From the NCBI GenBank assembly GCA_003161495.1, contig PMOP01000498.1, forward strand, positions 2,123-10,128: a stretch of DNA of 8,006 bases, in the 5' to 3' direction. Both the position numbers and the translations under genes were made by a program. Every line of letters begins with the position of its first letter. Within the stretch, counting starts at the first letter, position 1. Below the pieces are notes generated by a model. The model did not search any database. It was not told where the DNA came from and worked only from the letters and a program-made list of their open reading frames with translations. This stretch comes from Acidobacteriota bacterium. GTDB taxonomy: Bacteria; Acidobacteriota; Terriglobia; Acidiferrales; UBA7541. This document shows, one piece after another, positions 1 to 4,640 of the stretch.

Positions 1-486
1 CGCTTGAGCGTTATTCCGATCCAGTTGCCGCCGCTTCGCGAACGCCGTGACGATATTCCACTTCTCGCTCGCGCTTTTCTGGAACGATTCCGCAAGTCCA
101 TGGAAAAGTCCATGGAGGGCATCTCGCCAGAAGCCATGAGCCTGCTGGAAGCCTACGACTGGCCCGGAAATGTTCGCGAACTGGAGAACACCATGGAACG
201 TTCCGTGGCCCTGGAAACGGGGAATATGATTTCAGTGAATGTCCTTCCTGAAAAAGTGCGGCTCGGCGTATCTCTTGAAAATCCAGCGCATGCGGCGTCA
301 ACCAACGGCCACATTCAAATTCCGGAAACCGGCGTGGACCTCGAAAAATCCGTCCAGGACATGGAAAAGGCTTACATCGTGGCGGCGCTGGAGAGCAGCG
401 ACGGCGTGGGAACGCGCGCTGCGGAATTGCTCAAGATGAGCTACCGCTCCTTCCGGCATTACTCCAAGAAATACAATATCCGCTGA
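1..486 (+). CDS. Sigma54-dependent transcriptional activator, PilR/NtrC-like (5' truncated)
   Basis: This is the C-terminal 161 codons of an enhancer-binding protein that activates sigma54 RNA polymerase by ATP hydrolysis. The reading frame is open from base 1, so the TTG at 4 is only an internal codon. The fragment begins in the distal AAA+ domain (SVIPIQLPPLRERRDDIP, residues 2-19 counted from base 4), typical of the family's 'RLNVxPIxLPPLRERxEDIP' segment. The sensor II motif WPGNVREL follows at residues 53-60. The end is a Fis-type helix-turn-helix at about residues 115-160 (GTRAAELLKMSYRSFRHY, then KKYNI), and the 'SYRSFRHY' recognition helix resembles PilR of deltaproteobacteria and acidobacteria. 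The Walker A, Walker B and receiver or sensor domains lie outside the window, so whether it has a phosphoreceiver domain is unknown. The nearby sigma54-type promoters of the pilins make it their probable regulator. Family assignment is firm; the PilR name is inferred from context, so no symbol is given. Confidence 0.9.
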   Translation, partial: RLSVIPIQLPPLRERRDDIPLLARAFLERFRKSMEKSMEGISPEAMSLLEAYDWPGNVRELENTMERSVALETGNMISVNVLPEKVRLGVSLENPAHAASTNGHIQIPETGVDLEKSVQDMEKAYIVAALESSDGVGTRAAELLKMSYRSFRHYSKKYNIR

Positions 487-503
487 CAGGAATCGGCTGA
501 AAT

Positions 504-1823
504 TCAGACGGTCGGAACAGGCGGCGCGGGCGCCGTTGCGGCGGTTCGCGGACTGGTCCGTTCAAGCCATTGCGAAATCGGATAGGACACGCCGTACGCC
601 GCCAGGATCATCATGATGGGATCCATCGGAAAGCGGTAGCGCAGGGAAGTATGCGTCAGGTAAAAGATCAGCGGAAAAACGAGCAGGACCATCGCATACG
701 GAAACGCTTCCTCCGGATTGGACCGGTAAGCGAACAGCGTTCCAAGCATCGTCAATAGCGACAACAGGAAATTCATCACGATAAACACCTTCAGGTACAG
801 AGGACTTGTCGCCCACATATCCACCGGGCTGTCGGTGATGGCCAGCCAGTTATTCACAAACCTGCGAAACATAAACTGTAGTGTATCGGCAGGGTGCGCC
901 CGCATGAATGCGAAAGCTTCGCGCTGTTTTTCGGCCATGAAGGCGATCTCGCCCATTCGCTTGTATTTTTCGGCTTCCGCGCGGCTGTCGTTGGGGTGGA
1001 GCGTGGGAGACCAAGTATCGGTCACGTCGGGATTGTTGCCCAGCCACAATTCCAGGCCGAAATTCGAGCGCAACACGATGAGTTTTCCGAACACGCGATA
1101 ATTGCGAATAGTCCAGGGGACGAGGCCAATCGCAAACACCAGAAGCGTCGCCGCCGAAAATTTGACCACGGCAGAAGTGTTCCACCGCGATGGCCACAGT
1201 GCCCATGCCAGCAGAAACGGCAGAAGCGAAAGCAGCGATGGGTTGATCAGTACTCCGACCGCCCACAACGCTCCATAGCCCGCCCAGGGCAATACCGTTT
1301 TCGCCTCGCGCATCGCCAGAGTCGTCCAAAAGATCAGAGCCAGAAAGAGTCCCGCGAGCGCTGTGTCCCAGACCCATGTAACAGGAAAGATAAGCGAAGT
1401 GGGGAGAAAGACCCAGGCCCAGGCCGCTCCGACGGCGACGCCGTTGCGAAAGGTTCTCTGTGCAATCGCATAAATTGGAATCACGGTCAGCGCCGCAAAG
1501 GCGCAATTCGAGGCTTCAATCACCAGCTTGGAAGTATCGCTGAAAATCCCCCAGATCTTGAAAATCCCGGCGACAAAGTAAGGATAAATGGGCGTGAACC
1601 AGGCCGACGGCCCCGTATCCACCATTCGCAACGGCGACGAAAACCCTTGCCCGGCCGCTATGGATTTTGCTATTCGGCCGAGTTCATATCCGTAGGGGAG
1701 AAAGGCTTTTACCGGAGTTCGCGACACTTCCCAAACGTAAGTAAGGATCAGCATGCGCGCGACGAACGCGAATAGGGTAATGAAGACGGGAGAGCTCAGC
1801 AGGAGTTTGAGTTGCTTCACCAT
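504..1823 (-). CDS. GT-C fold membrane glycosyltransferase (ArnT/PMT-like, GT39/GT83 superfamily)
   Basis: A 439-residue, very hydrophobic protein with roughly ten predicted membrane segments, consistent with an inner-membrane GT-C enzyme that moves a sugar from a polyprenyl-phosphate donor to an acceptor on the periplasmic side. The N-terminal segment (residues about 13-30) is followed by a periplasmic loop with E47 in YGYELGRIAKSIAAGQGFSSP and then WFTPIYPYFVAG, the usual first-loop pattern where the acidic residue is catalytic in relatives. Other landmarks are WLGNNP at 260-265 and, near the end, LRYRFPMDP at 394-402 before the last membrane helix. The C-terminus is a short Ala/Pro-rich tail. 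The ATG at 1823 is the first start after an in-frame stop at 1848-1850; no clear Shine-Dalgarno precedes it. It converges on the activator gene with 17 bp between stop codons. Substrate is unknown; neighbouring pilins suggest a surface glycan or pilin role, but this is inference. Confidence 0.85.
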   Translation of the reverse strand: MVKQLKLLLSSPVFITLFAFVARMLILTYVWEVSRTPVKAFLPYGYELGRIAKSIAAGQGFSSPLRMVDTGPSAWFTPIYPYFVAGIFKIWGIFSDTSKLVIEASNCAFAALTVIPIYAIAQRTFRNGVAVGAAWAWVFLPTSLIFPVTWVWDTALAGLFLALIFWTTLAMREAKTVLPWAGYGALWAVGVLINPSLLSLLPFLLAWALWPSRWNTSAVVKFSAATLLVFAIGLVPWTIRNYRVFGKLIVLRSNFGLELWLGNNPDVTDTWSPTLHPNDSRAEAEKYKRMGEIAFMAEKQREAFAFMRAHPADTLQFMFRRFVNNWLAITDSPVDMWATSPLYLKVFIVMNFLLSLLTMLGTLFAYRSNPEEAFPYAMVLLVFPLIFYLTHTSLRYRFPMDPIMMILAAYGVSYPISQWLERTSPRTAATAPAPPVPTV

Positions 1824-1882
1824 TGTGATCGGGCAGGCCGGTCCGATTTAGAAAGTTAAGGCGCTCCACCCTTCCAGGTCAC

Positions 1883-1911
1883 AGTCTAGTTTCCTAGAGC
1901 AAAACTAGCAA
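1883..1911 (-). promoter_or_regulatory. Candidate promoter of the GT-C glycosyltransferase with overlapping inverted repeat
   Basis: Read on the minus strand, a TTGCTA box (1911-1906) and a TAGACT box (1888-1883) are separated by 17 bp, a sigma70-like arrangement. The expected transcript starts near 1876, giving a leader of about 53 nt before the ATG at 1823. A perfect 7-bp inverted repeat, CTAGTTT (1886-1892) and AAACTAG (1902-1908), fills most of the spacer and could be an operator for a repressor. The boxes match consensus only partly (TTGCTA 4/6), so this is a suggestion. Confidence 0.4.
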
Positions 1912-2034
1912 TCGCGCAGCGCAGTTCATGCGTAGCCTGATTGCCTTTTTAGTTAGCAGTCGAAGAGACGGGTTTCAGACTCGTTGTTCCGTGGTTGCGG
2001 CCTATCTTCAAGCTTCTGAATGGAACGCCGCGTT

Positions 2035-2069
2035 CTGCCATTTCATTATGACATTTTTTGTCGGTAATG
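2035..2069 (+). promoter_or_regulatory. Putative activator (PilR-type) binding site upstream of pilin 1
   Basis: A 13-bp palindrome, GACATTTTTTGTC (2050-2062), sits in a 35-bp block that recurs upstream of pilin 2 at 3228-3262 with 28 of 35 bases matching by eye. Its 3' edge is 132 bp upstream of the -24 element. TGTC half-sites are the reported recognition element of Pseudomonas PilR, and upstream positions of 100-200 bp are normal for sigma54 activators working by DNA looping. The binding protein is inferred to be the PilR-like activator at the left end of the window. Confidence 0.55.
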
Positions 2070-2193
2070 GGCCCCGCCAGCGGAAGCCCAATTCAGCAAG
2101 AGCGCCAAATCGGAGGAATAGCAGTCTGTTAACGGCCCTGTATTCAGCATATTGGCCGATTTAAGCGGCAAGTCTCTCAATCGCTGAGGCGTT

Positions 2194-2209
2194 TGGCCTG
2201 TGGGGTGCA
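2194..2209 (+). promoter_or_regulatory. Sigma54 (-24/-12) promoter of pilin 1
   Basis: TGGCCTGTGGGGTGCA contains the invariant GG and GC dinucleotides separated by exactly 10 bp, and matches the consensus TGGCACG-N4-TTGCA at TGGC, the seventh-position G and TGCA. The expected transcription start is near 2219-2220, giving a leader of about 65 nt. The GC dinucleotide is 78 nt from the pilin ATG, the same as at pilin 2. Two independent copies with equal geometry and a sigma54 activator gene nearby make the call much stronger than the match alone. Confidence 0.7.
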
Positions 2210-2223
2210 CTTAGGTGTGCACA

Positions 2224-2250
2224 GCCCCGACAAATGGGGCGAGATGTCGG
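2224..2250 (+). promoter_or_regulatory. Overlapping inverted repeats in the pilin 1 leader
   Basis: Two mutually exclusive stems can form in the predicted 5' leader: GCCCC (2224-2228) with GGGGC (2236-2240), and CCGACA (2227-2232) with TGTCGG (2245-2250). The second also carries GACA/TGTC half-sites like the upstream palindrome. It may be an RNA switch, an extra activator or repressor site, or chance. The pilin 2 leader has different small hairpins (ATCCT/AGGAT at 3413-3428 and CGAAT/ATTCG at 3436-3449), so there is no conservation to support a specific fold. Confidence 0.25.
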
Positions 2251-2284
2251 AGCCTTCCAATAGACTCTCCAAGGAGACTGCGCA

Positions 2285-2752
2285 ATGCGAAATAACAATA
2301 GACAGAAGGGTTTCTCACTTATCGAATTGCTGATCGTGGTTGCCATCATTTTGATCATCGCGGCAATCGCTATTCCGAACTTGATGCGCTCGAAGATGGC
2401 GGCCAATGAAGCTTCTGCCGTCGCTTCGCTTCGTACGCTGAACACGTCTTCGGTGTCGTTTTCCACCACCTACGGGACGTATCCCACGGCGTTAAGTAAC
2501 TTGGCGCCTTCCACCACTCCGTCCTCGACTGCAGCGGACTTGATTGACTCCGTTCTCTCGACCGGCACCAAGAGCGGCTACACCTTCACTTGGAGCGTGC
2601 CCTCGGGCGGCGTAGCAGGAACGAACTATGCGATCAACGCCGATCCGGTTTCCAGTTCGACCGGACAGCGCCACTTCTACACGGATCAGAGCCTGGTGAT
2701 CCGCGCCAATACTTCAGTGGCCGCAACGGTCAGCAGCAATCCGATTGGATGA
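2285..2752 (+). CDS. pilA: Type IV pilin 1 (PilA-like major pilin)
   Basis: A 155-residue prepilin, the structural subunit of a type IV pilus. A 9-residue basic leader ends in KG and is followed by FSLIELL, the prepilin peptidase (PilD) cleavage and N-methylation site; Glu5 of the mature protein, needed for subunit assembly, is present. The first helix runs through AIAIPNLMRSK with the usual Pro22. The mature protein is 146 residues and has no cysteine, so it lacks the disulfide-bonded loop of proteobacterial pilins. Mature residues 44-76 are about half Ser/Thr (16 of 33), a plausible O-glycosylation segment. The C-terminal part contains TGQRHFYTDQSLVIR. The ATG follows AAGGAG (2271-2276) with 8 nt spacing. 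Two stop codons in tandem (TGA TGA) end the gene. Expression is probably from the sigma54 promoter at 2194-2209 and is closed by the terminator at 2779-2815, so the gene appears monocistronic. Pilin family is certain; which of the copies is the main subunit is not. Confidence 0.93.
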   Translation: MRNNNRQKGFSLIELLIVVAIILIIAAIAIPNLMRSKMAANEASAVASLRTLNTSSVSFSTTYGTYPTALSNLAPSTTPSSTAADLIDSVLSTGTKSGYTFTWSVPSGGVAGTNYAINADPVSSSTGQRHFYTDQSLVIRANTSVAATVSSNPIG

Positions 2753-2812
2753 TGAAGCTGAACGTATAGAATTACAGTGGGGGAGGAACCCAAACGGTTC
2801 CTCCCCCATTTT
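2302..2812 (+). repeat. Direct repeat copy 1: pilin coding block plus terminator
   Basis: Bases 2302-2812 align without gaps to 3487-3997 (constant offset 1185). By eye about 21 differences occur up to the stop codon, about 95% identity. Similarity starts abruptly at the ACAGAAGGG just before the cleavage site and runs through the terminator stem. Flanking leader DNA and the first codons are unrelated apart from the Shine-Dalgarno, which points to duplication followed by gene conversion limited to the transcribed body. Confidence 0.85.
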
Positions 2813-2818
2813 CATTTT
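2779..2818 (+). terminator. Rho-independent terminator of pilin 1
   Basis: A perfect 12-bp GC-rich stem, GGGGGAGGAACC (2779-2790) with GGTTCCTCCCCC (2796-2807), has a 5-nt loop CAAAC and is followed by the T-rich tail ATTTTCATTTT. It lies 26 nt after the first stop codon. The same hairpin with compensated base changes follows pilin 2. Confidence 0.93.
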
Positions 2819-2943
2819 AGTGTTCCGACCTCAATAGAGATTCGGCATCGCTTACCTTCCACTTGTTGACTGCCTTACTTTTGCCGCCCCAATTACTAAT
2901 CTCCCAGGCGATGTTCTATCGGAGCTTCCATCCTGGCCTAATG

Positions 2944-3087
2944 AGCCTGTGGGAGAACTCAAAGTGGTAGAACTCAAAATGGACGCGTTTTTGTAGCGCC
3001 CGCCTTCAGGCGGGCACTTTGGAATCGAGTAGATGCCCGCCTGAAGGCGAACGCTACATGATCTAAAATCTGGTTCTCCCACAGACT
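2944..3087. mobile_element. MITE-like element, 144 bp, with terminal inverted repeats and flanking direct repeat
   Basis: Terminal inverted repeats AGCCTGTGGGAGAAC (2944-2958) and GTTCTCCCACAGACT (3073-3087) pair at 14 of 15 positions. They are directly flanked by the 6-bp direct repeat CTAATG at 2938-2943 and 3088-3093; the match extends to 9 bp (CTAATGAGC) if three bases of the left repeat are counted. This is the signature of insertion with target duplication. There is no transposase, so movement would need one supplied in trans. Inside are a REPIN-like palindrome (2993-3057) and two copies of AGAACTCAAA (2954-2963, 2969-2978) with a 15-bp period. The family is not recognised. Confidence 0.55.
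2993..3057. repeat. REPIN-like inverted doublet of short palindromes
   Basis: Two 24-bp arms (2993-3016 and 3034-3057) are inverted copies with 22 of 24 positions pairing, separated by 17 bp. The left arm is itself a hairpin, GCCCGCCTTCAGGCGGGC (2999-3016 region), with a 7-bp stem and 4-nt loop. The right arm has the matching CGCC-TGAA-GGCG core, but two G-to-A changes (3050-3051) weaken its outer stem. Such paired REP sequences are normally dispersed through a genome and spread by a RAYT (TnpA-REP) transposase. The GTAGCGCCCGCC start resembles repeats I associate with acidobacterial genomes, but I cannot verify that here. Confidence 0.7.
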
Positions 3088-3227
3088 CTAATGAGCTGAG
3101 CAGCGATCGTGAGCCAAGCTTGTGCCTTTCGCTCCTATAACCTGCAAGGCTCAATAGTGCGCATCGGAACCGGAAAACTCTCGCATGGATGCATTTGAGG
3201 CCTTAGCGCGGGGTGACTTGGCAACTA

Positions 3228-3262
3228 CTGTCATTTCAGAGCGACAATTTTTGTCGGAAATG
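3228..3262 (+). promoter_or_regulatory. Putative activator (PilR-type) binding site upstream of pilin 2
   Basis: The palindrome GACAATTTTTGTC (3243-3255) matches GACATTTTTTGTC upstream of pilin 1 and lies in the shared 35-bp block. Its 3' edge is 130 bp upstream of the -24 element, against 132 bp at pilin 1. This copy has an additional TGTC (3229-3232) in the CTGTCATTTCA segment where pilin 1 has CTGCCATTTCA, so it could offer a third half-site. Confidence 0.55.
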
Positions 3263-3384
3263 AACCCTTAGAACCCCCGAGCCGCCCCAAAGACCCCGGA
3301 GATGTAGAGGCAATGGGGCAGTAACCTTCTTAGGATCAGTGTGTTAGGCAGTTTTGTAACATGCTTTGTCTTCAGGGCGGCGAT

Positions 3385-3400
3385 TGGCATGGCGGGTGCT
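3385..3400 (+). promoter_or_regulatory. Sigma54 (-24/-12) promoter of pilin 2
   Basis: TGGCATGGCGGGTGCT has the GG-N10-GC core and matches TGGCACG-N4-TTGCW except at two positions, a better fit than the pilin 1 promoter. The expected start of transcription is near 3410-3411, giving a leader of about 65 nt. The GC is 78 nt from the ATG at 3476, identical to pilin 1. Confidence 0.75.
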
Positions 3401-3475
3401 GTTAGATAGGCGATCCTCAGTGCAGGATTAGTTGGCGAATCAAAATTCGAGATCATACTACAAGGAGCTAAAGAG

Positions 3476-3937
3476 ATGCGGACTAAACAGAAGGGTTTCT
3501 CACTTATCGAATTGCTGATCGTGGTTGCGATCATTTTGATCATCGCGGCAATCGCAATTCCGAACCTGATGCGCTCGAAGATGGCGGCCAATGAAGCCTC
3601 TGCCGTCGCTTCGCTTCGTACGCTGAATACGTCTTCGGTGTCGTTTTCCACCACCTACGGGTCGTATCCCACGGCGTTAAGTAACTTGGCGCCTTCCAGC
3701 ACTCCGTCCTCGACTGCTGCGGACTTGGTTGACTCCGTTCTCGCGACGGGCAGCAAGAGCGGCTACACCTTCACTTGGGGCGTGCCCTCGGGCGGCGTAG
3801 CGGGAACGAACTATTCGATCAACGCCGATCCGATTTCCAGTTCGACCGGGCAGCGCCACTTCTACACGGATCAGAGCCTGGTGATCCGCGCGGATACGTC
3901 TGTGGCCGCAACGGTCAGCAGCAATCCGATTGGATGA
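3476..3937 (+). CDS. pilA: Type IV pilin 2 (PilA-like, near-duplicate of pilin 1)
   Basis: A 153-residue prepilin with a 7-residue leader (MRTKQKG), cleavage before FSLIELL, Glu5 present and a 146-residue mature protein with no cysteine. The mature chain differs from pilin 1 at 9 of 146 positions (56, 68, 78, 83, 86, 95, 107, 113, 133), all outside the first 55 residues that form the assembly helix and its continuation. Most swaps are conservative (T/S, I/V, S/A, N/D) and alter the Ser/Thr-rich and C-terminal globular region. The ATG follows AAGGAG (3462-3467) at 8 nt. A tandem TGA TGA ends the gene, as in pilin 1, and a terminator follows 26 nt later. It has its own sigma54-type promoter and activator site. 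It may be a paralogue expressed with pilin 1 or under a differing threshold. Having two nearly identical pilins could also allow recombination-based variation, which is speculation. Confidence 0.93.
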   Translation: MRTKQKGFSLIELLIVVAIILIIAAIAIPNLMRSKMAANEASAVASLRTLNTSSVSFSTTYGSYPTALSNLAPSSTPSSTAADLVDSVLATGSKSGYTFTWGVPSGGVAGTNYSINADPISSSTGQRHFYTDQSLVIRADTSVAATVSSNPIG

Positions 3938-3997
3938 TGAAGTTGACCGTATAGAATTACAGTGGGGGAAGAATCCAAACGATTCTTCCCCTTTTTC
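3487..3997 (+). repeat. Direct repeat copy 2: pilin coding block plus terminator
   Basis: This is the second copy of the 511-bp block described at 2302-2812, aligned without indels. The two copies are in the same orientation with about 675 bp between them, so recombination between them would delete one pilin gene, the MITE-like element and the second promoter. Confidence 0.85.
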
Positions 3998-3998
3998 C
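3964..3998 (+). terminator. Rho-independent terminator of pilin 2
   Basis: The stem GGGGAAGAATC (3965-3975) pairs with GATTCTTCCCC (3981-3991), 11 bp, around the same CAAAC loop as terminator 1, then TTTTT. Relative to terminator 1, two stem base pairs have changed on both sides (G-C to A-T and C-G to T-A), keeping the hairpin intact. It should limit read-through into pilin 3. Confidence 0.93.
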
Positions 3999-4054
3999 AT
4001 AAATTGAAAGGAAGACAAGATCGACCGAAGTTACCACAGGCGAAAGGTGAGATC

Positions 4055-4564
4055 ATGGGAACTCAAGTCAGGAACTCCAGATTGTCGACTCAAGGCGCCC
4101 CCAGCAAGGGGTTCTCACTGATCGAATTGCTTGTTGTCATCTCCGTAATTCTGATCATTGCTGCGATCGCGATCCCCAATTATCTTAAGTCCAAGATGAA
4201 CGCCAACGAAGCCTCGGCTGTTCAAAATTTGCGAAATATTGCTACGGCGGAAGCGCTCTACTCCACCACGTACGGAATGTCCTACTCGACCGACCTCGTG
4301 TCGCTTGCGGGAACAATCGCCACGCCCGACAGTGGCCATGCGGAGCTGATTGACGACGTGTTAGGGAGCGGAGTGAAGAGTGGCTATAGCATTGTGTATA
4401 CAGTGGTCTCGACGGACAGCATGGGGAACGTTCTGGAATACGCATTGAACGCCGCCCCACTCGTTCCGGGAAACACCGGGCAACGATATTTCTATACGGA
4501 TCAGACCTATGTGATCCGGTGGAACGGAAACATGGCTGCAGGCCCGTCCGACCCTTCGATTTAG
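4055..4564 (+). CDS. Type IV pilin 3 (divergent pilin-like protein)
   Basis: A 169-residue prepilin. The ATG at 4055 is preferred over an in-frame GTG at 3962, because the longer frame would begin inside the pilin 2 terminator and because AAAGGTGA (4043-4050) forms a Shine-Dalgarno just upstream. The leader is long (19 residues, ending SKG) before FSLIELLVV; Glu5 and AIAIPNYLKSK are present. The mature chain is 150 residues, cysteine-free, and keeps EASAVQNLRNI and GQRYFYTDQTYVIR from the other pilins but is otherwise clearly diverged and less Ser/Thr-rich. It could be a minor or alternative pilin. No sigma54 or clear sigma70 promoter was found in the 56 bp between terminator 2 and the gene, so expression may depend on read-through. 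Its last residues (GPSDPSI) differ from the SSNPIG end of the others. Confidence 0.88.
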   Translation: MGTQVRNSRLSTQGAPSKGFSLIELLVVISVILIIAAIAIPNYLKSKMNANEASAVQNLRNIATAEALYSTTYGMSYSTDLVSLAGTIATPDSGHAELIDDVLGSGVKSGYSIVYTVVSTDSMGNVLEYALNAAPLVPGNTGQRYFYTDQTYVIRWNGNMAAGPSDPSI

Positions 4565-4624
4565 TAGTTTTTACGTTCGGAAACGTTCGCTCAGGCCCGT
4601 GATGTATTCCCCGGGCGCGACTCC

Positions 4625-4640
4625 TGCTACACTGGCCACG
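4625..4640 (+). promoter_or_regulatory. Candidate extended -10 promoter giving leaderless lolA mRNA
   Basis: TGCTACACT (4625-4633) is an extended -10 element (TGn then TACACT). The GTG start codon at 4640 begins 7 nt after the hexamer, where transcription would normally start. No Shine-Dalgarno is present between. The -35 region (about 4604-4611) has no good match. The same spacing occurs at pilC. Confidence 0.5.

Larger units (their letters stand above)
1824..2284. other. 461-bp intergenic region between divergent glycosyltransferase and pilin 1
   Basis: No convincing gene lies here. A 78-codon open frame (1928-2164, plus) has no Shine-Dalgarno, is arginine-rich in the manner of chance frames, and overlaps the activator palindrome. 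The region holds a minus-strand candidate promoter (1883-1911), a GACA-N5-TGTC palindrome (2050-2062), a sigma54-type promoter (2194-2209), a leader with overlapping inverted repeats (2224-2250) and the pilin 1 Shine-Dalgarno AAGGAG (2271-2276). Nothing was recognised in 1912-2034. Confidence 0.7.
2753..3475. other. 723-bp intergenic region between pilin 1 and pilin 2
   Basis: It holds the pilin 1 terminator (2779-2818), a MITE-like element with an inner REPIN (2944-3087), the second activator-like palindrome (3243-3255), the second sigma54 promoter (3385-3400) and the pilin 2 Shine-Dalgarno. Nothing was recognised in 2821-2937 or 3097-3227. A 100-codon open frame on the minus strand (2852-3154) runs through the palindromic element and has no ribosome binding site or family resemblance, so it is not annotated as a gene. 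Confidence 0.7.

Noticed and set aside
510..535. GGCGC-GG-GCGCC palindrome at the convergent gene ends as a terminator
   Set aside because: It lies inside the coding end of the glycosyltransferase, has only a 2-nt loop and no T-run, and reflects Ala/Pro-rich codons.
1928..2164. 78-codon open frame on the plus strand upstream of pilin 1
   Set aside because: It has no ribosome binding site, no recognisable domain and an irregular composition, and it overlaps the conserved activator palindrome, so it looks like a chance frame in regulatory DNA.
2993..3057. CRISPR array
   Set aside because: There are only two arms, they are inverted rather than direct repeats, and no further units or cas genes are present.
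2852..3154. 100-codon open frame on the minus strand between pilins 1 and 2
   Set aside because: It runs through both arms of the MITE/REPIN palindrome and has no Shine-Dalgarno or family resemblance; the open frame is explained by GC-rich repeats.
3218..3234. TTGGCAACTACTGTCA as a sigma54 promoter for pilin 2
   Set aside because: The -24-like TGGCA is present, but the base pair at the -12 position is CA rather than GC, and it overlaps the putative activator block; the site at 3385-3400 fits far better.
2285..3937. Short aromatic-rich conductive pilin (Geobacter-type e-pilin)
   Set aside because: The mature chains are 146 residues with a full C-terminal globular region and modest aromatic content, unlike the truncated conductive pilins of about 60 residues.
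3962..4054. N-terminal extension of pilin 3 from a GTG at 3962
   Set aside because: The GTG lies in the pilin 2 terminator hairpin, and the extension would translate the terminator and spacer. The ATG at 4055 has a Shine-Dalgarno and gives a normal prepilin leader.
4569..4590. Hairpin ACGTT-CGGA-AACGT after pilin 3 as a terminator
   Set aside because: The stem is only 5 bp and the T-run precedes rather than follows it, so termination is not supported.
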